Shown in pieces: positions 52,436-62,600 of a stretch of DNA of 64,000 bases (its first letter is position 1; every line of letters begins with the position of its first letter). The translations under genes were made by a program, and so were the position numbers. This stretch comes from an uncultured Verrucomicrobiales bacterium (GTDB lineage: Bacteria; Verrucomicrobiota; Verrucomicrobiia; Verrucomicrobiales; Akkermansiaceae), in the NCBI GenBank assembly GCA_949373085.1, contig CASICJ010000001.1, positions 1-64,000 on the forward strand. Reading direction: 5' to 3'. Under the pieces are notes generated by a model. It was not told where the DNA came from and did no database searches. It was given only the letters and a program-made list of their open reading frames with translations.

Positions 52436-54247
52436 TTAGAAACGTTGATCGAGTGCCTTAAGAATCGATTGTAGGCGCTTAACCTCTTCGAAGGCTTCTA
52501 AAATCTCTTCTGGGGTTAGACTGGGATCATTGAGTCGTGTTCGAAGCGCCTTCTCTTTGATTTGGTAAAATCGAGCGGAAAGCATCGCTATTGTGTCGCA
52601 TGCTGAAGAAACGGGATCCTCTGGTATCGCATCGCTAAAGCCATTTTCCAGTGCGATACGATCGCCGTTCGGAATGGTCATGAGATAAGCTTGTTTTGCG
52701 GCCTCGCTTTCGGGATTGGGTCGTTTTGCTAGGATATCTACAAGTACGTGGTTTCCCAGCGTTTCGGTGAGACATTCCTGCAGAGTTTCCAATTGCTCAC
52801 TAAGATATTCGGCTGCTGCTTCTGAGTTGAGAGCGAGGTGGCAAAGATAAATAATAAAATGATCAATAGCAGTGGGCTTTATCCTGTCCGCTTTTTCGTC
52901 ATCATTTTCTCGCGGTTTGAAGCGCTTAAGGTCTGCCTTTGCTGCTGCCACGGTTTGTCGAAAATCCTCGACTCCAAGGCGAAGCCGGATGGCTAGATTC
53001 TGGATAGTAGCGTCACGGAGCAAATCGTCATCCATGACACAAACCGATTTGGCAAGCTCTTGTAATAATTTGGTTTTTTCCGCCGCGGATGATAAATCAA
53101 TGGCCTTGAGCTCTTTATCAAGTTTGGCATCGAAATATTCCTTGGCTGACTCAAGGAGCTTTTGGAACGCTTCAGCGCCATGCTTTTTGACGAAAGTATC
53201 CGGATCATCTCCATCTGGAAGGTGCATTAGGCGAACGGGAAGCCCTTGTGCTGTGAGTTGTTTAAATGTTTTGTCGGCAGCAGCGAGCCCGGCACTATCA
53301 CCATCGTAACAGAGAACAACGCGATCGGTGTAGCGTTTGATCATGCGAGCGTGTTGTTCGGTGAATGCAGTGCCAAGCGGTGCTATGGTGTTTTCAAATC
53401 CTGATTCGTGAAGGACGATAGCATCGACTTGACCCTCACAAAGAAGCGCGAACTTTTCTTTGCCCATAGGTCGCCTTGCCTTGTTGAGAGCGAAGAGGAG
53501 TTTCGATTTATTGAAAAGAGGAGTTTCGTTGGTGTTGATGTATTTCCCACGTTTATCTTCTTCACGAAGAATCCGTGCGCTGAAACCGACGACATCATCA
53601 ACGTCGTTATGGATGGGGAAAGTGAGTTGATCGTAAAACTTCACCCAGAGTCCGGATCGAGGATTGTTCTTGTCCTTAAGTCCGCCCAGTCCAGCTTGGA
53701 GGATTTCCCGGCCGCTAAAGCCATTTTCTCGGGCCATTTGGAGAAAAAGGTTTGAGTTTCGAGGAGCCCAGCCAATCAACCACTTTTGGGCAGTTTCTTT
53801 ACTGAATCTTCTGCTCTTTAGGTATTCTCGGGCATGGGCCGCATCAGGGTTTTTTAAAAGCTGTTCGTGGAAAAATCGGGCGGATTTATTATTTAGCTCT
53901 TTGAGTCGAGAGATCTTTCGTCGTTTGCGATCAGATTCCGGATCACTGGCTTCTTCAATAATTTGGATACCAGCTCGATCAGCAAGTTTTCTGACGGCGT
54001 CGATAAAGGGGAGATTCTCATATTCCATTAAGAAATTGAGTGCTGACCCGCTCGCGTCGCAACCAAAGCATTTGTAGCGCTGCCTCGCAGGATTGATGTT
54101 AAACGAAGGTGTTTTTTCCCCGTGGAAGGGACAGTTAATTTTAAAGTCCGACCCCGAGCGCTTAAGAGGGAAATACCCGCCTATCAAATCTACAATATCC
54201 GTCGCTTCGAGGATACGTTCGATTGTTTCTCTTGGGATCATTCCCAT
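52436..54247 (-). CDS. dnaG: DNA primase
   Basis: About 603 residues from ATG 54247. CHC2 zinc-binding domain with CPFHGEKTPSF and CFGC at about 40-65, RNA polymerase core, and TOPRIM domain with LLCEGQVDAIVLHE and YDGDSAGLAAADK at about 265-325. The C-terminal helicase-binding part is divergent. The frame continues upstream to 54382, overlapping the nfeD gene, but the family start MIPRETIERILEATDIV sets the N terminus. Primase lays down RNA primers and is recruited by DnaB. Confidence 0.94.
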   Translation of the reverse strand: MGMIPRETIERILEATDIVDLIGGYFPLKRSGSDFKINCPFHGEKTPSFNINPARQRYKCFGCDASGSALNFLMEYENLPFIDAVRKLADRAGIQIIEEASDPESDRKRRKISRLKELNNKSARFFHEQLLKNPDAAHAREYLKSRRFSKETAQKWLIGWAPRNSNLFLQMARENGFSGREILQAGLGGLKDKNNPRSGLWVKFYDQLTFPIHNDVDDVVGFSARILREEDKRGKYINTNETPLFNKSKLLFALNKARRPMGKEKFALLCEGQVDAIVLHESGFENTIAPLGTAFTEQHARMIKRYTDRVVLCYDGDSAGLAAADKTFKQLTAQGLPVRLMHLPDGDDPDTFVKKHGAEAFQKLLESAKEYFDAKLDKELKAIDLSSAAEKTKLLQELAKSVCVMDDDLLRDATIQNLAIRLRLGVEDFRQTVAAAKADLKRFKPRENDDEKADRIKPTAIDHFIIYLCHLALNSEAAAEYLSEQLETLQECLTETLGNHVLVDILAKRPNPESEAAKQAYLMTIPNGDRIALENGFSDAIPEDPVSSACDTIAMLSARFYQIKEKALRTRLNDPSLTPEEILEAFEEVKRLQSILKALDQRF

Positions 54248-54303
54248 GGAAGTAGTGTGAATCGGTTGTTTGGGTTTCGCCAGCCTTGGGTTACGTTCTT
54301 TGC

Positions 54304-55731
54304 ATGAAAACAGCGTTTTTTTACCTTCTTGTGGGTCTTGGGCAGGTCTTGGGCCAAGACATGAAGGTATTCGGCAAATCAAATGAAAAAAGCTACGCAG
54401 GAAAGATCGTCCGGATCGAGATTGGTGAGAACTCTCTCACCAATGGACAAAGCTTCAAATTTTGGGAGCGTATTTTAGAGCGGGCCAGTGATGAGGAAGC
54501 AAAGGGGATCATTTTCGATCTAGACACGCCTGGGGGGCTGGCTTTTCCGACGGAAGAGCTCATGACCAAGATCGCAAATATTGGGGTTCCAACAGTAGCA
54601 TTTGTGAATCCCAACGCAATCAGTGCGGGTTCCTTCATAGCCGTCTCTACTGATCGAATCTATATGACACCCGGTTCAAAGATCGGGTCATCGGGCATTA
54701 TCGATGGTTCTGGTCGGGAAATAGATCCCGTAAGAAGGGCGAAGCTTGAAAGCTATTTTGGTGCGCAGATTCGCTATATTGCAAAGCAGAAGGGATATAA
54801 CCCTGAGGTGATTGAGGCCATGATGTTTTTGAGTGAGGAGAAACGAGTCATTGGAGATGTCGAGGTGAAACCTGGTTCTTTGTTAAATCTCAATTCAAGT
54901 GAAGCAACTAGGATGATGACGGACGGTCCGCTTTTAGCTCAAGCTGAAGTGACTTCCCTTGAGGAGGTTTTAAAAGCTGAAGGATGGGGTGACGAGGAAG
55001 TGATCACCGCGACTCCGACCGGATTTGAACGTCTAGCCTGGTGGATCGCAGGATTTTCCGGAGTGTTGATTCTAGTTGGTTTGGGTGGTGGGTATCTGGA
55101 GCTGAAGACGCCGGGTTTTGGAATTGGTGGTATTATATGCTTATCGGCCTTCGCCCTTTTCTTTTTTGGGAACTACATGGCAGGTAATATGGCAGGTTAT
55201 GAACTTGCAGCTCTTTTTGTCATCGGAATCGCTCTGATCGTAGTAGAGATCTTTGTGATTCCTGGGTTTGGAGTGGCTGGGATCACTGGGCTACTTCTGC
55301 TTGTTGGGGCAGTTGTACTTTCGATGTTCGATGGAGTTACGTGGCAGACCTATCAGTGGGGTGGATCAGAGGAGGTGAGCCTCGTGGACGCTCTTCGAAA
55401 GCCGGCAATGAATTTAGCGATTGGGGTTTTTGGCTCACTATTTCTTCTTTTTCTTATGATAAAGTTTCTTCCGAAGCTAAGTTTTATCGATAAGATAATG
55501 TTACCTAATTCGTTAGGAAGAGGAAATGGTGATGATCAGGAAGCCGAGACAAGAGCTTTGTTTGGTAGGACCGGAGTTGCGGTCACTGATTTAAGGCCAA
55601 ATGGAAAGGCGGAAGTTGATGGCACGCTTCTGGAGGTTTTGGCTGACGGGGTTTTTCTGGACAAAGGAGAGCCGGTTCGAGTGATCAGCGATGACGGAAT
55701 GGGCGTGATTGTGAAAAGGGTAAAAGATTAA
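54304..55731 (+). CDS. NfeD-family membrane serine protease (ClpP-like domain)
   Basis: About 475 residues from ATG 54304. Signal peptide at 1-15, then a ClpP/crotonase-like protease domain with FDLDTPGG, FVNPNAISAGSFIA (candidate nucleophile Ser in SAGS) and GSKIGSSG at about 70-165. Four to five membrane helices (about 235-410) and a C-terminal NfeD OB-fold (GRTGVAVTDLRPNGKAEVDG) follow. Long NfeD proteins pair with stomatin/flotillin-like proteins; none is adjacent. It is divergent from dnaG by 56 bases. Confidence 0.88.
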   Translation: MKTAFFYLLVGLGQVLGQDMKVFGKSNEKSYAGKIVRIEIGENSLTNGQSFKFWERILERASDEEAKGIIFDLDTPGGLAFPTEELMTKIANIGVPTVAFVNPNAISAGSFIAVSTDRIYMTPGSKIGSSGIIDGSGREIDPVRRAKLESYFGAQIRYIAKQKGYNPEVIEAMMFLSEEKRVIGDVEVKPGSLLNLNSSEATRMMTDGPLLAQAEVTSLEEVLKAEGWGDEEVITATPTGFERLAWWIAGFSGVLILVGLGGGYLELKTPGFGIGGIICLSAFALFFFGNYMAGNMAGYELAALFVIGIALIVVEIFVIPGFGVAGITGLLLLVGAVVLSMFDGVTWQTYQWGGSEEVSLVDALRKPAMNLAIGVFGSLFLLFLMIKFLPKLSFIDKIMLPNSLGRGNGDDQEAETRALFGRTGVAVTDLRPNGKAEVDGTLLEVLADGVFLDKGEPVRVISDDGMGVIVKRVKD

Positions 55732-55812
55732 ATGACCTCAGCACAAATGTTCGTTATCCGGGGAAGATAAATTAGGGTATGCATTCTGTCCTTTTCCCCA
55801 AAAAAGTATTGG

Positions 55813-55847
55813 CGGTAAACCGGTTCGAAGTGGTTAACCGATTTGTT
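55813..55847 (+). terminator. weak terminator-like hairpin between nfeD-type gene and purL
   Basis: CGGTAAACC / GGTTAACCG with one mismatch and a 10-base loop, followed by ATTTGTT. It sits between convergent genes. Confidence 0.4.
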
Positions 55848-58800
55848 AGGAGAAGTAATTTACCCCAGCAGTAAAGAGTGGTTGGTAGAGGTTGCCGGAA
55901 ATATTTTGCCCAATATCTGGGCCCTGGCGCTCGGTGTGACCCATTTTTCCGAGGACGCGACCGCAGGGCGATGAAATCCCCTCAATAGCATGAATCGAAC
56001 CATTCAGATTGAATTCAGGAGCCATAGTAGGTTGGCCGCTGAGGTCTGTGTATTGGGTCGCAATTTGACCCGTGGTAGCAAGGGTGCGGAGGTCTTCTTC
56101 GTTCGCATAGAATTTACCCTCACCGTGTGAGAAGGGAATGTTGTGAAGATCGCCCACTTGAGTATCAGCAAGCCAAGGTGACTGCGTCGAAGAAATACGT
56201 GTGGTTGCGTAACGGGCAACGTGCCTTCCAATATCGTTGAAGGTCAAAGTAGGGTCGCCGGGTTGGGGCTCCCGAATTTCACCATATGGAACGAGTCCGG
56301 TTTTTATGAGCGCCTGAAAACCATTACAGATTCCAAGAATGAGGCCGTCGCGGTTTTTGAGAAGATCCATGACTGCGTCGGCAACCTCGGGGCTCCGAAG
56401 GATAGTCGCGATAAACTTCCCTGATCCCGCCGGCTCGTCACCAGCTGAGAAACCACCGGGCAGCATGAGAATCTGAGATTTGCGGATGCTTTCAGCTAGA
56501 TTAGAAAGTGATTCTTCAACTGCTTGTGGAGTGAGGTTACGAAAGACTTGTATTTCTGCTTTGGCACCCGCTTCGCGAAATGCTTTGGCAGAATCGTATT
56601 CCGAGTTGGTTCCGGGAAATGCCGGGATGATAACCTTAGGATTTTGGCTTTTAGTGGTTGAGCGTTTAGCTTCGAACCTCGAGGTGAAGGTATCGGCTTC
56701 GCTCGTCGAAGGATCCTGGGTCTCTGGATAGATTTCAGAGAGAGGGCTAGTCCATGCATCATAAAGCTCACCTAGTTTAAGGGTGTCTGAGCCGACTTGG
56801 ATGGTTGGCTCAACTTGGGTTTTTCCAATAACGATTCCGCTGGAAATTTCTTCTTTTGATTCAATCAGAAAGGAAAGGAAGCGCTCTTGGTGGAGATCGA
56901 TGTTTGTCTTAATACTCGCGCCGATTCCGTTCCCGAATGCCATCTTACTGAGGCCAGTGGCAATACCTCCGTGATCCAAAGTGTGGGCGGCGAGGATATT
57001 TGCACCATGAAGGGTGTCTGCGATTTCCTTAAGTATGCGGAAATCAGGAAGTTGATTTTCGTCGCGTGGAACCTCGATAAAGGAGATTAGTGAATCGACC
57101 TCTTTAAATTCCGGAGACACGACGTGTTTTGTGCTTCCGGGGGCGAGAGCGAAAGAGACTAGAGTTGGTGGGACGTCGATGTCGTTGAATGTTCCTGACA
57201 TGGAATCTTTCCCGCCGATTGCGCCAAGGCGGAGTTCATGTTGCGCCTTGAACGCGCCGAGTAGTGCTGCGAAGGGAAGCCCCCAGCGGGAGGAGTCATC
57301 ACCAAGTTTTGGGAAGTATTCCTGGAGAGTAAGACGAATATCGCCCAAGCGCGCGCCTGAAGCTACGGCTCGGCAGACAGATTCAGTGACCGCATAGGCG
57401 GCTCCGTGATAGGGAGACCATGTTGCGATATTCGGGTTAAAGCCCCACGACATGTGAGTGCAGGTCTTAGTTTGACCTTCGAGAAAGGGAAGGGATGCCA
57501 CCATGGCATCGACAGGTGTGCATTGGTGCTTTCCTCCAAATGGCGAGAGCACGGTGCCTGCTCCGACTGATGAATCGAACATTTCACCAAGGCCTTTTTG
57601 CGAAGAAATATTGAGATCACCTAGTGCTTCGGCGAAGCTTTCGAAGGCTACGCAATTAAGTGGAGACTCTGTTCCAATCGCCTCGACATGAACAGCGGCT
57701 TCTTGTTGTACGCCATTTGTATCCAGGAATTCGCGAGTGAGGTCGACAATGGTTTTGCCACGCCAGGTCATGCGTAGACGACCGGTATCAGTGACGGTGG
57801 CAACGTGGACACACTCAAGATTTTCTTTGTCAGACTCAGTAATAAAATACGTGATTTCCGATGGGTCGACGCAGATCGCCATTCGTTCTTGCGATTCAGA
57901 AATGGCAAGTTCAGTGCCATCAAGGCCATCATATTTCTTGGGAACGGCATCAAGGTTAATTTCAAGGCTGTCGGCAATTTCGCCGATCGCGACCGATATT
58001 CCTCCTGCTCCAAAGTCGTTACAGATCTTTATCTTTGGCGCAAGTTCAGGGTTTCTAAAGAGGCGCTGAATTTTACGTTCGGTGGGAGCATCGCCTTTTT
58101 GAACTTCGGCTGAATTGTCTAAAGCGTCGTTGGTGTGTTCCTTCGATGAACCGGTGGCTCCACCCACTCCATCACGTCCAGTACGTCCTCCGATAAGGAG
58201 AATATAATCGCCATTTTCGGGTCCTCCTCGGAAGACGTTTTTTCGGGGAGCAGCGGCAACCACGGCTCCTATTTCCATGCGCTTGGCGGCGTAGTTGGGA
58301 TGATAAATCTCGGAGACCTTGCCCGTGGCGAGGCCTATTTGGTTGCCATAGGAAGAATATCCATGGGCGGATTCCTGACATATTTTTCGCTGAGGAAGCT
58401 TGCCTGGGATTGTCTCATCGTAAGGAATACGGGGGTCGGCGGCACCAGTGACTCGCATTGCTTGATAAACATAAGCACGGCCCGAAAGCGGATCCCGTAT
58501 GCACCCGCCAAGGCAGGTGGCAGCGCCACCGAATGGTTCGATTTCAGTGGGATGGTTGTGAGTTTCATTTTTAAATTGGACGAGCCATTCCTGTTCATCA
58601 TCTCCATGAACAACGATAGATGCAGCGTTAATTTCGTTTGAGACTTCAAGGTTGTTGAGTTCGCCGGATTTGCGGAGCTCTTTCATTCCCATGAGCGCGA
58701 TGTCCATAAGGGTAACCGGGCGATCAGTGTTTGCGCCATATACTTCTTCGCGGGTGGCGAGGTAGGTATTGTAAGTTTCTTGAATTACCTCCGTGCCTTC

Positions 58801-59508
58801 GTCGAAGCTGACTTCGGCAATCTTCGACATGAAGGTGGTATGACGGCAGTGGTCTGACCAATAGGTGTCGAGCATGCGGAGCTCGGTAATCGTTGGTTCA
58901 CGGTCCTCTTTTTGGAAATACTTCTGGGTATGAAGAAGATCAGCGGTCGACATGGCGAGGCCGAGATCGTTTCTATACCGCTCAAAATCTGCCTCCGACT
59001 TTTGGTTAAATCCCTCGAGGATGTCCACGTCTTTAGGATCGGGAGAGTCGGTGCGTTGATAGGGTGCGTTAACTGAGACCTCGTGGGAATCGACCGGGTT
59101 GATGATATATTTCTTGATCGCTTCCAAATTCTCCTTGGACAGCTTGCCAGTCAGGATGATGACACGGGCGGAAGAAACGAAGGGTCGCTCTTTGCCGGTG
59201 AGGATTTGAACGCATTGAGCGGCTGAGTCCGCTCGTTGATCAAATTGACCGGGAAGGAATTCCACGGCAAAAGCCGTTTCATCAGAGCCAAGTGTGAGCT
59301 CGTTCGAAGAGGTCTCGACCTGAGGTTCGGAGAGGATAAGTTGAGCCGCTTTTGCAAATTCCTTGTCGGTCAACCCATCCAGATCATATCTTTGAATGAT
59401 GCGGGCTGATTTGATGCTTTCGATCGCAAGATTGTTGCGGAGATCAGCGATGAGGTGAGCGGAGTCGGCGGCAAAGGGAGTGGTTTTCTCGACGAAAAGG
59501 CGATGCAT
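55846..59508 (-). CDS. purL: phosphoribosylformylglycinamidine synthase
   Basis: 1220 residues, the long single-chain form. Linker/AIRS-like synthetase halves have TYWSDHCRHTTF at about 210, FKNETHNHPTEIEPFGGAATCLGG at about 300 and GAIGGKDSMSGTF at about 760. A C-terminal glutamine amidotransferase domain carries the nucleophile in ILGICNGFQALIKTG at about 1070 and the His/Glu in HGEGKF. It makes FGAM from FGAR, Gln and ATP in purine synthesis. The length and the fused GATase mark the large, not the PurLQS, type. It is fully intact despite its size. Confidence 0.95.
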   Translation of the reverse strand: MHRLFVEKTTPFAADSAHLIADLRNNLAIESIKSARIIQRYDLDGLTDKEFAKAAQLILSEPQVETSSNELTLGSDETAFAVEFLPGQFDQRADSAAQCVQILTGKERPFVSSARVIILTGKLSKENLEAIKKYIINPVDSHEVSVNAPYQRTDSPDPKDVDILEGFNQKSEADFERYRNDLGLAMSTADLLHTQKYFQKEDREPTITELRMLDTYWSDHCRHTTFMSKIAEVSFDEGTEVIQETYNTYLATREEVYGANTDRPVTLMDIALMGMKELRKSGELNNLEVSNEINAASIVVHGDDEQEWLVQFKNETHNHPTEIEPFGGAATCLGGCIRDPLSGRAYVYQAMRVTGAADPRIPYDETIPGKLPQRKICQESAHGYSSYGNQIGLATGKVSEIYHPNYAAKRMEIGAVVAAAPRKNVFRGGPENGDYILLIGGRTGRDGVGGATGSSKEHTNDALDNSAEVQKGDAPTERKIQRLFRNPELAPKIKICNDFGAGGISVAIGEIADSLEINLDAVPKKYDGLDGTELAISESQERMAICVDPSEITYFITESDKENLECVHVATVTDTGRLRMTWRGKTIVDLTREFLDTNGVQQEAAVHVEAIGTESPLNCVAFESFAEALGDLNISSQKGLGEMFDSSVGAGTVLSPFGGKHQCTPVDAMVASLPFLEGQTKTCTHMSWGFNPNIATWSPYHGAAYAVTESVCRAVASGARLGDIRLTLQEYFPKLGDDSSRWGLPFAALLGAFKAQHELRLGAIGGKDSMSGTFNDIDVPPTLVSFALAPGSTKHVVSPEFKEVDSLISFIEVPRDENQLPDFRILKEIADTLHGANILAAHTLDHGGIATGLSKMAFGNGIGASIKTNIDLHQERFLSFLIESKEEISSGIVIGKTQVEPTIQVGSDTLKLGELYDAWTSPLSEIYPETQDPSTSEADTFTSRFEAKRSTTKSQNPKVIIPAFPGTNSEYDSAKAFREAGAKAEIQVFRNLTPQAVEESLSNLAESIRKSQILMLPGGFSAGDEPAGSGKFIATILRSPEVADAVMDLLKNRDGLILGICNGFQALIKTGLVPYGEIREPQPGDPTLTFNDIGRHVARYATTRISSTQSPWLADTQVGDLHNIPFSHGEGKFYANEEDLRTLATTGQIATQYTDLSGQPTMAPEFNLNGSIHAIEGISSPCGRVLGKMGHTERQGPDIGQNISGNLYQPLFTAGVNYFS

Positions 59509-59628
59509 AGCGTTTAAGCCTCGAGATTACTTGTCGTGGAGGAATGAGCAAGGGGAATGAAGGCTGACCCGCAGGGACTTTTTTTGGGCTCTAGGATAGA
59601 AGAGGGGTCCGTTGGTGAGTTCACTGTG

Positions 59629-62600
59629 TCAATTGTGAGGGTGCTCTCTTACTCGATAGAAACGGTTGCGATCGTTATTTGTGCTTCGGTCGACTAGGAC
59701 CGAGACTTCTTCGGTTGCGACTATTGGTTCGCCAATAGGAATCCAACCGATTGTGGGATCGGAGAACGCTTCAAGTTGATAAATTTTTCCAACACGGCTA
59801 GAAAAGTTGATATTTGGTTCGTTGGCAAGGTTGGTAAGGCTGATAATTTGAGGCGTAATTTCCGAGACGATTTCATCAAAAAAAATGGCTCTGAGGCGCA
59901 TAAACTGGGTCCGGTTTTGATCGGCTGTTGTTAGGGCAACTGCGCGGAAGCTTTCCGTTAAAATCTGATGAGGTAAGAGTCTCCACTTGGATAGACGCAG
60001 AGTCGCTCCTCCAAGTCTTGAGATCATCCGAAACTTCTGCAATAACTGAAAATTTCTTTGGGTCGAGTTGTCGGTTTGTCCAAGTGAGACTCAGATTCTT
60101 GGATTCCGTATCGAAAATCGGAGTCGGGAAAATTTCACTGTCTCGAGTAGAAGGGTCTAGGCCGAGAACGAACTCGAAAAGGTTGGAAATACCGTCGCCG
60201 TCCGGGTCGTTTTCTTTTTCGGTTTCACCTGGAGTGGTCTTTCCAAAGGTTCGATTCACCCATGCTAAATAGGAGTCATAAACCGTTACTTTAATTTCCT
60301 GAGATTGATCAAAATCGAAGGCCGTGGCATTGAGGCGGAGATTGTAAGTACCAGGAAAGCCGAAGCGAATTTGGCTTAATGGTTCATCGGGAGTGGTGAA
60401 AACGACTGGAGCTGGCCCATCAAGGAGTTCCCACTGGAAGATGGCGGAAGTTGGGTTGACCGAGCCATAAGAAACGAATGGATCGATAGTCAAATTATTT
60501 GGAAGTGTGATAGTTTCGTTGGAAGGGGTTCTGACGAAGAAGGTTCCTGATTTTCCTGGCGTTCCATTGGTGATGAGCCCTGGAGCCCAATTGAGCTTAA
60601 GATTCCAAGAATCAACTGGAAGCAATGGATCGTTAAATTCGAGGGAGAAGCCAGATCCATTGGATGCTGGATACCAGTCATTATATTCAAAATCTTGGAT
60701 TCCGGCTTTAATGTTAGGGAGTTCAAGTCGAAGACGCTCACCTCCATTACTGAGTTTTCCCTCATATTGGCCAGCGATTGCAAGTGACTCACCATAGCGG
60801 GTTTCGAAAGAAAGTCGGTTACTGACAAGGATGATAAATTCACCGGGCTGTAGAGTGAGATTTGGGAAGGTGAAGCGGATGCCCTCCGTGAATTGAAGGC
60901 CTTTCAAATTTATGACCTCCAAGCCGATGTTTTGAAGTTCAATGAACTCAAATTCAGATCCGCCAAGAGGATCATACATAATTTCGGTTATTCGAAGGTT
61001 TTGTATAAGAAGAAGCTCGGAAGTGAGTGGACTGTTGTTGGTGTAGCCCGGACTGGGAACGGAAAATTCCTCGTAGTTGGAACTCCCATCTGGGCTTCTT
61101 CCACGGGAGAGATCAGAGCGTTGGTTCACGAAATGAACCTGGTCAATCATAACTCCATTAGCACCAAGAAGAGAGATCCATTCATTTTCGGATGCCAGTT
61201 TGAATGGAAGTTCATCAGCTCTTAGAGGATCGGCCGAATTGCCATCGGGAGTTAGGAGAGCAAACCCCTCCGGTGCGATAAAACTAAGCTCGGGTAAGGT
61301 GTGTTTTCGGGGAAAGGTGATAGGTTCATCACTCATGGCAAGACCGCCGAGAGCAACGGGTTGGCTTAACGGGTTGAATAATTCAATAAACTCGTTTTCG
61401 AAAACCGCATCATCTGCGGAGAGCCATTCATTAATGCGAATTTCGCCAGGTTCCCCGAGCTCGAGCGATTGATTTATTGTTCCAAGGGTTGGATGCGAGA
61501 GTTGCCAAATATCATTTATTCGGGAGATGGAATGATCTGGGATTTGGAGGCCAAATGTCACGGTGTCGATCACAGCGTTATCATTGGCATCAGTGTCAAA
61601 GAGCGACAGTGATTCCCCGTCCGCATTCAGGTTAAATCCGATAAATAATCCGGGAAGGTCGATCGTTGAATCACCATACAGAAGAAGGAATCCATTGGCT
61701 GGAATCATCGTATTAGGGGGGAAAATAAATCGGGTCGGGTCTGACGGATCATCAGAAAGAGACATTTCTCCCAGATTTTTTGGGAAAGCACTTGTGTTAT
61801 GGATTTCGATAACGTCGGGAAAGTTGCTACCCACTTTTCGAGTGGAATTATTTATAGCGAGGATTTCGCTCAGATAGAGAGATCCGTGTGTGGACTCAAG
61901 ATTACTCGTGCTTGTTGCGAGCGGCAGAGAATTGGGAGGTCCAATGATGGGAGTGATCTCACTTTCGATAAAAATCCTCCGTTCATCCATAAAAGTTCGC
62001 ATTTGCTCGATCTGAGGCTGAGGCACCCAGTCTGTGAGGCTATTATCGAGAAGTTCGTCAAACTCCGGTTTTGAGAAGCTAGTTTGGAGAAGCTCGCGAA
62101 GGCTTTTGAAATATCGTTCGACGATTAGGGGGTTTGTGAAGATTGGAACAAAGGGATCCAAAACGTCATCATCACCGATCATATCGAAAAGTGTATGCTC
62201 TGGATCATCGATCCTGCTACCATCACCGATGCTGAGGATGGTGTCGAGATCGTGTGGGAGAAGGACAAAGCGGTTTTTTTGGAGGCCTCGATACAGAGAA
62301 AAGTCGTCATCCGCCCCGTTGCTAATATTAGTTTCCCCGTTGGCGAGAATTGTCATGGCGGCGAACCACTTCATCCATTGATCAAGGTTAACTGAGGCCT
62401 CCATTTGCTTAATGAAGTCGACATCCTGAGACGCGTTGTTGATGATTCGAAGCATTTCATCGAGATCGCTCCAGTCGTTTTCGCTGCTGTTGGTTTGCTT
62501 ACTCCAGCCATCTAATTCGTATCTATCGATATTTCCATCTCTCCAGCTCAGGTCTCGGTCGGGTCTGACTTTTTTGTAAATATTGCCCGCATTATCAGTT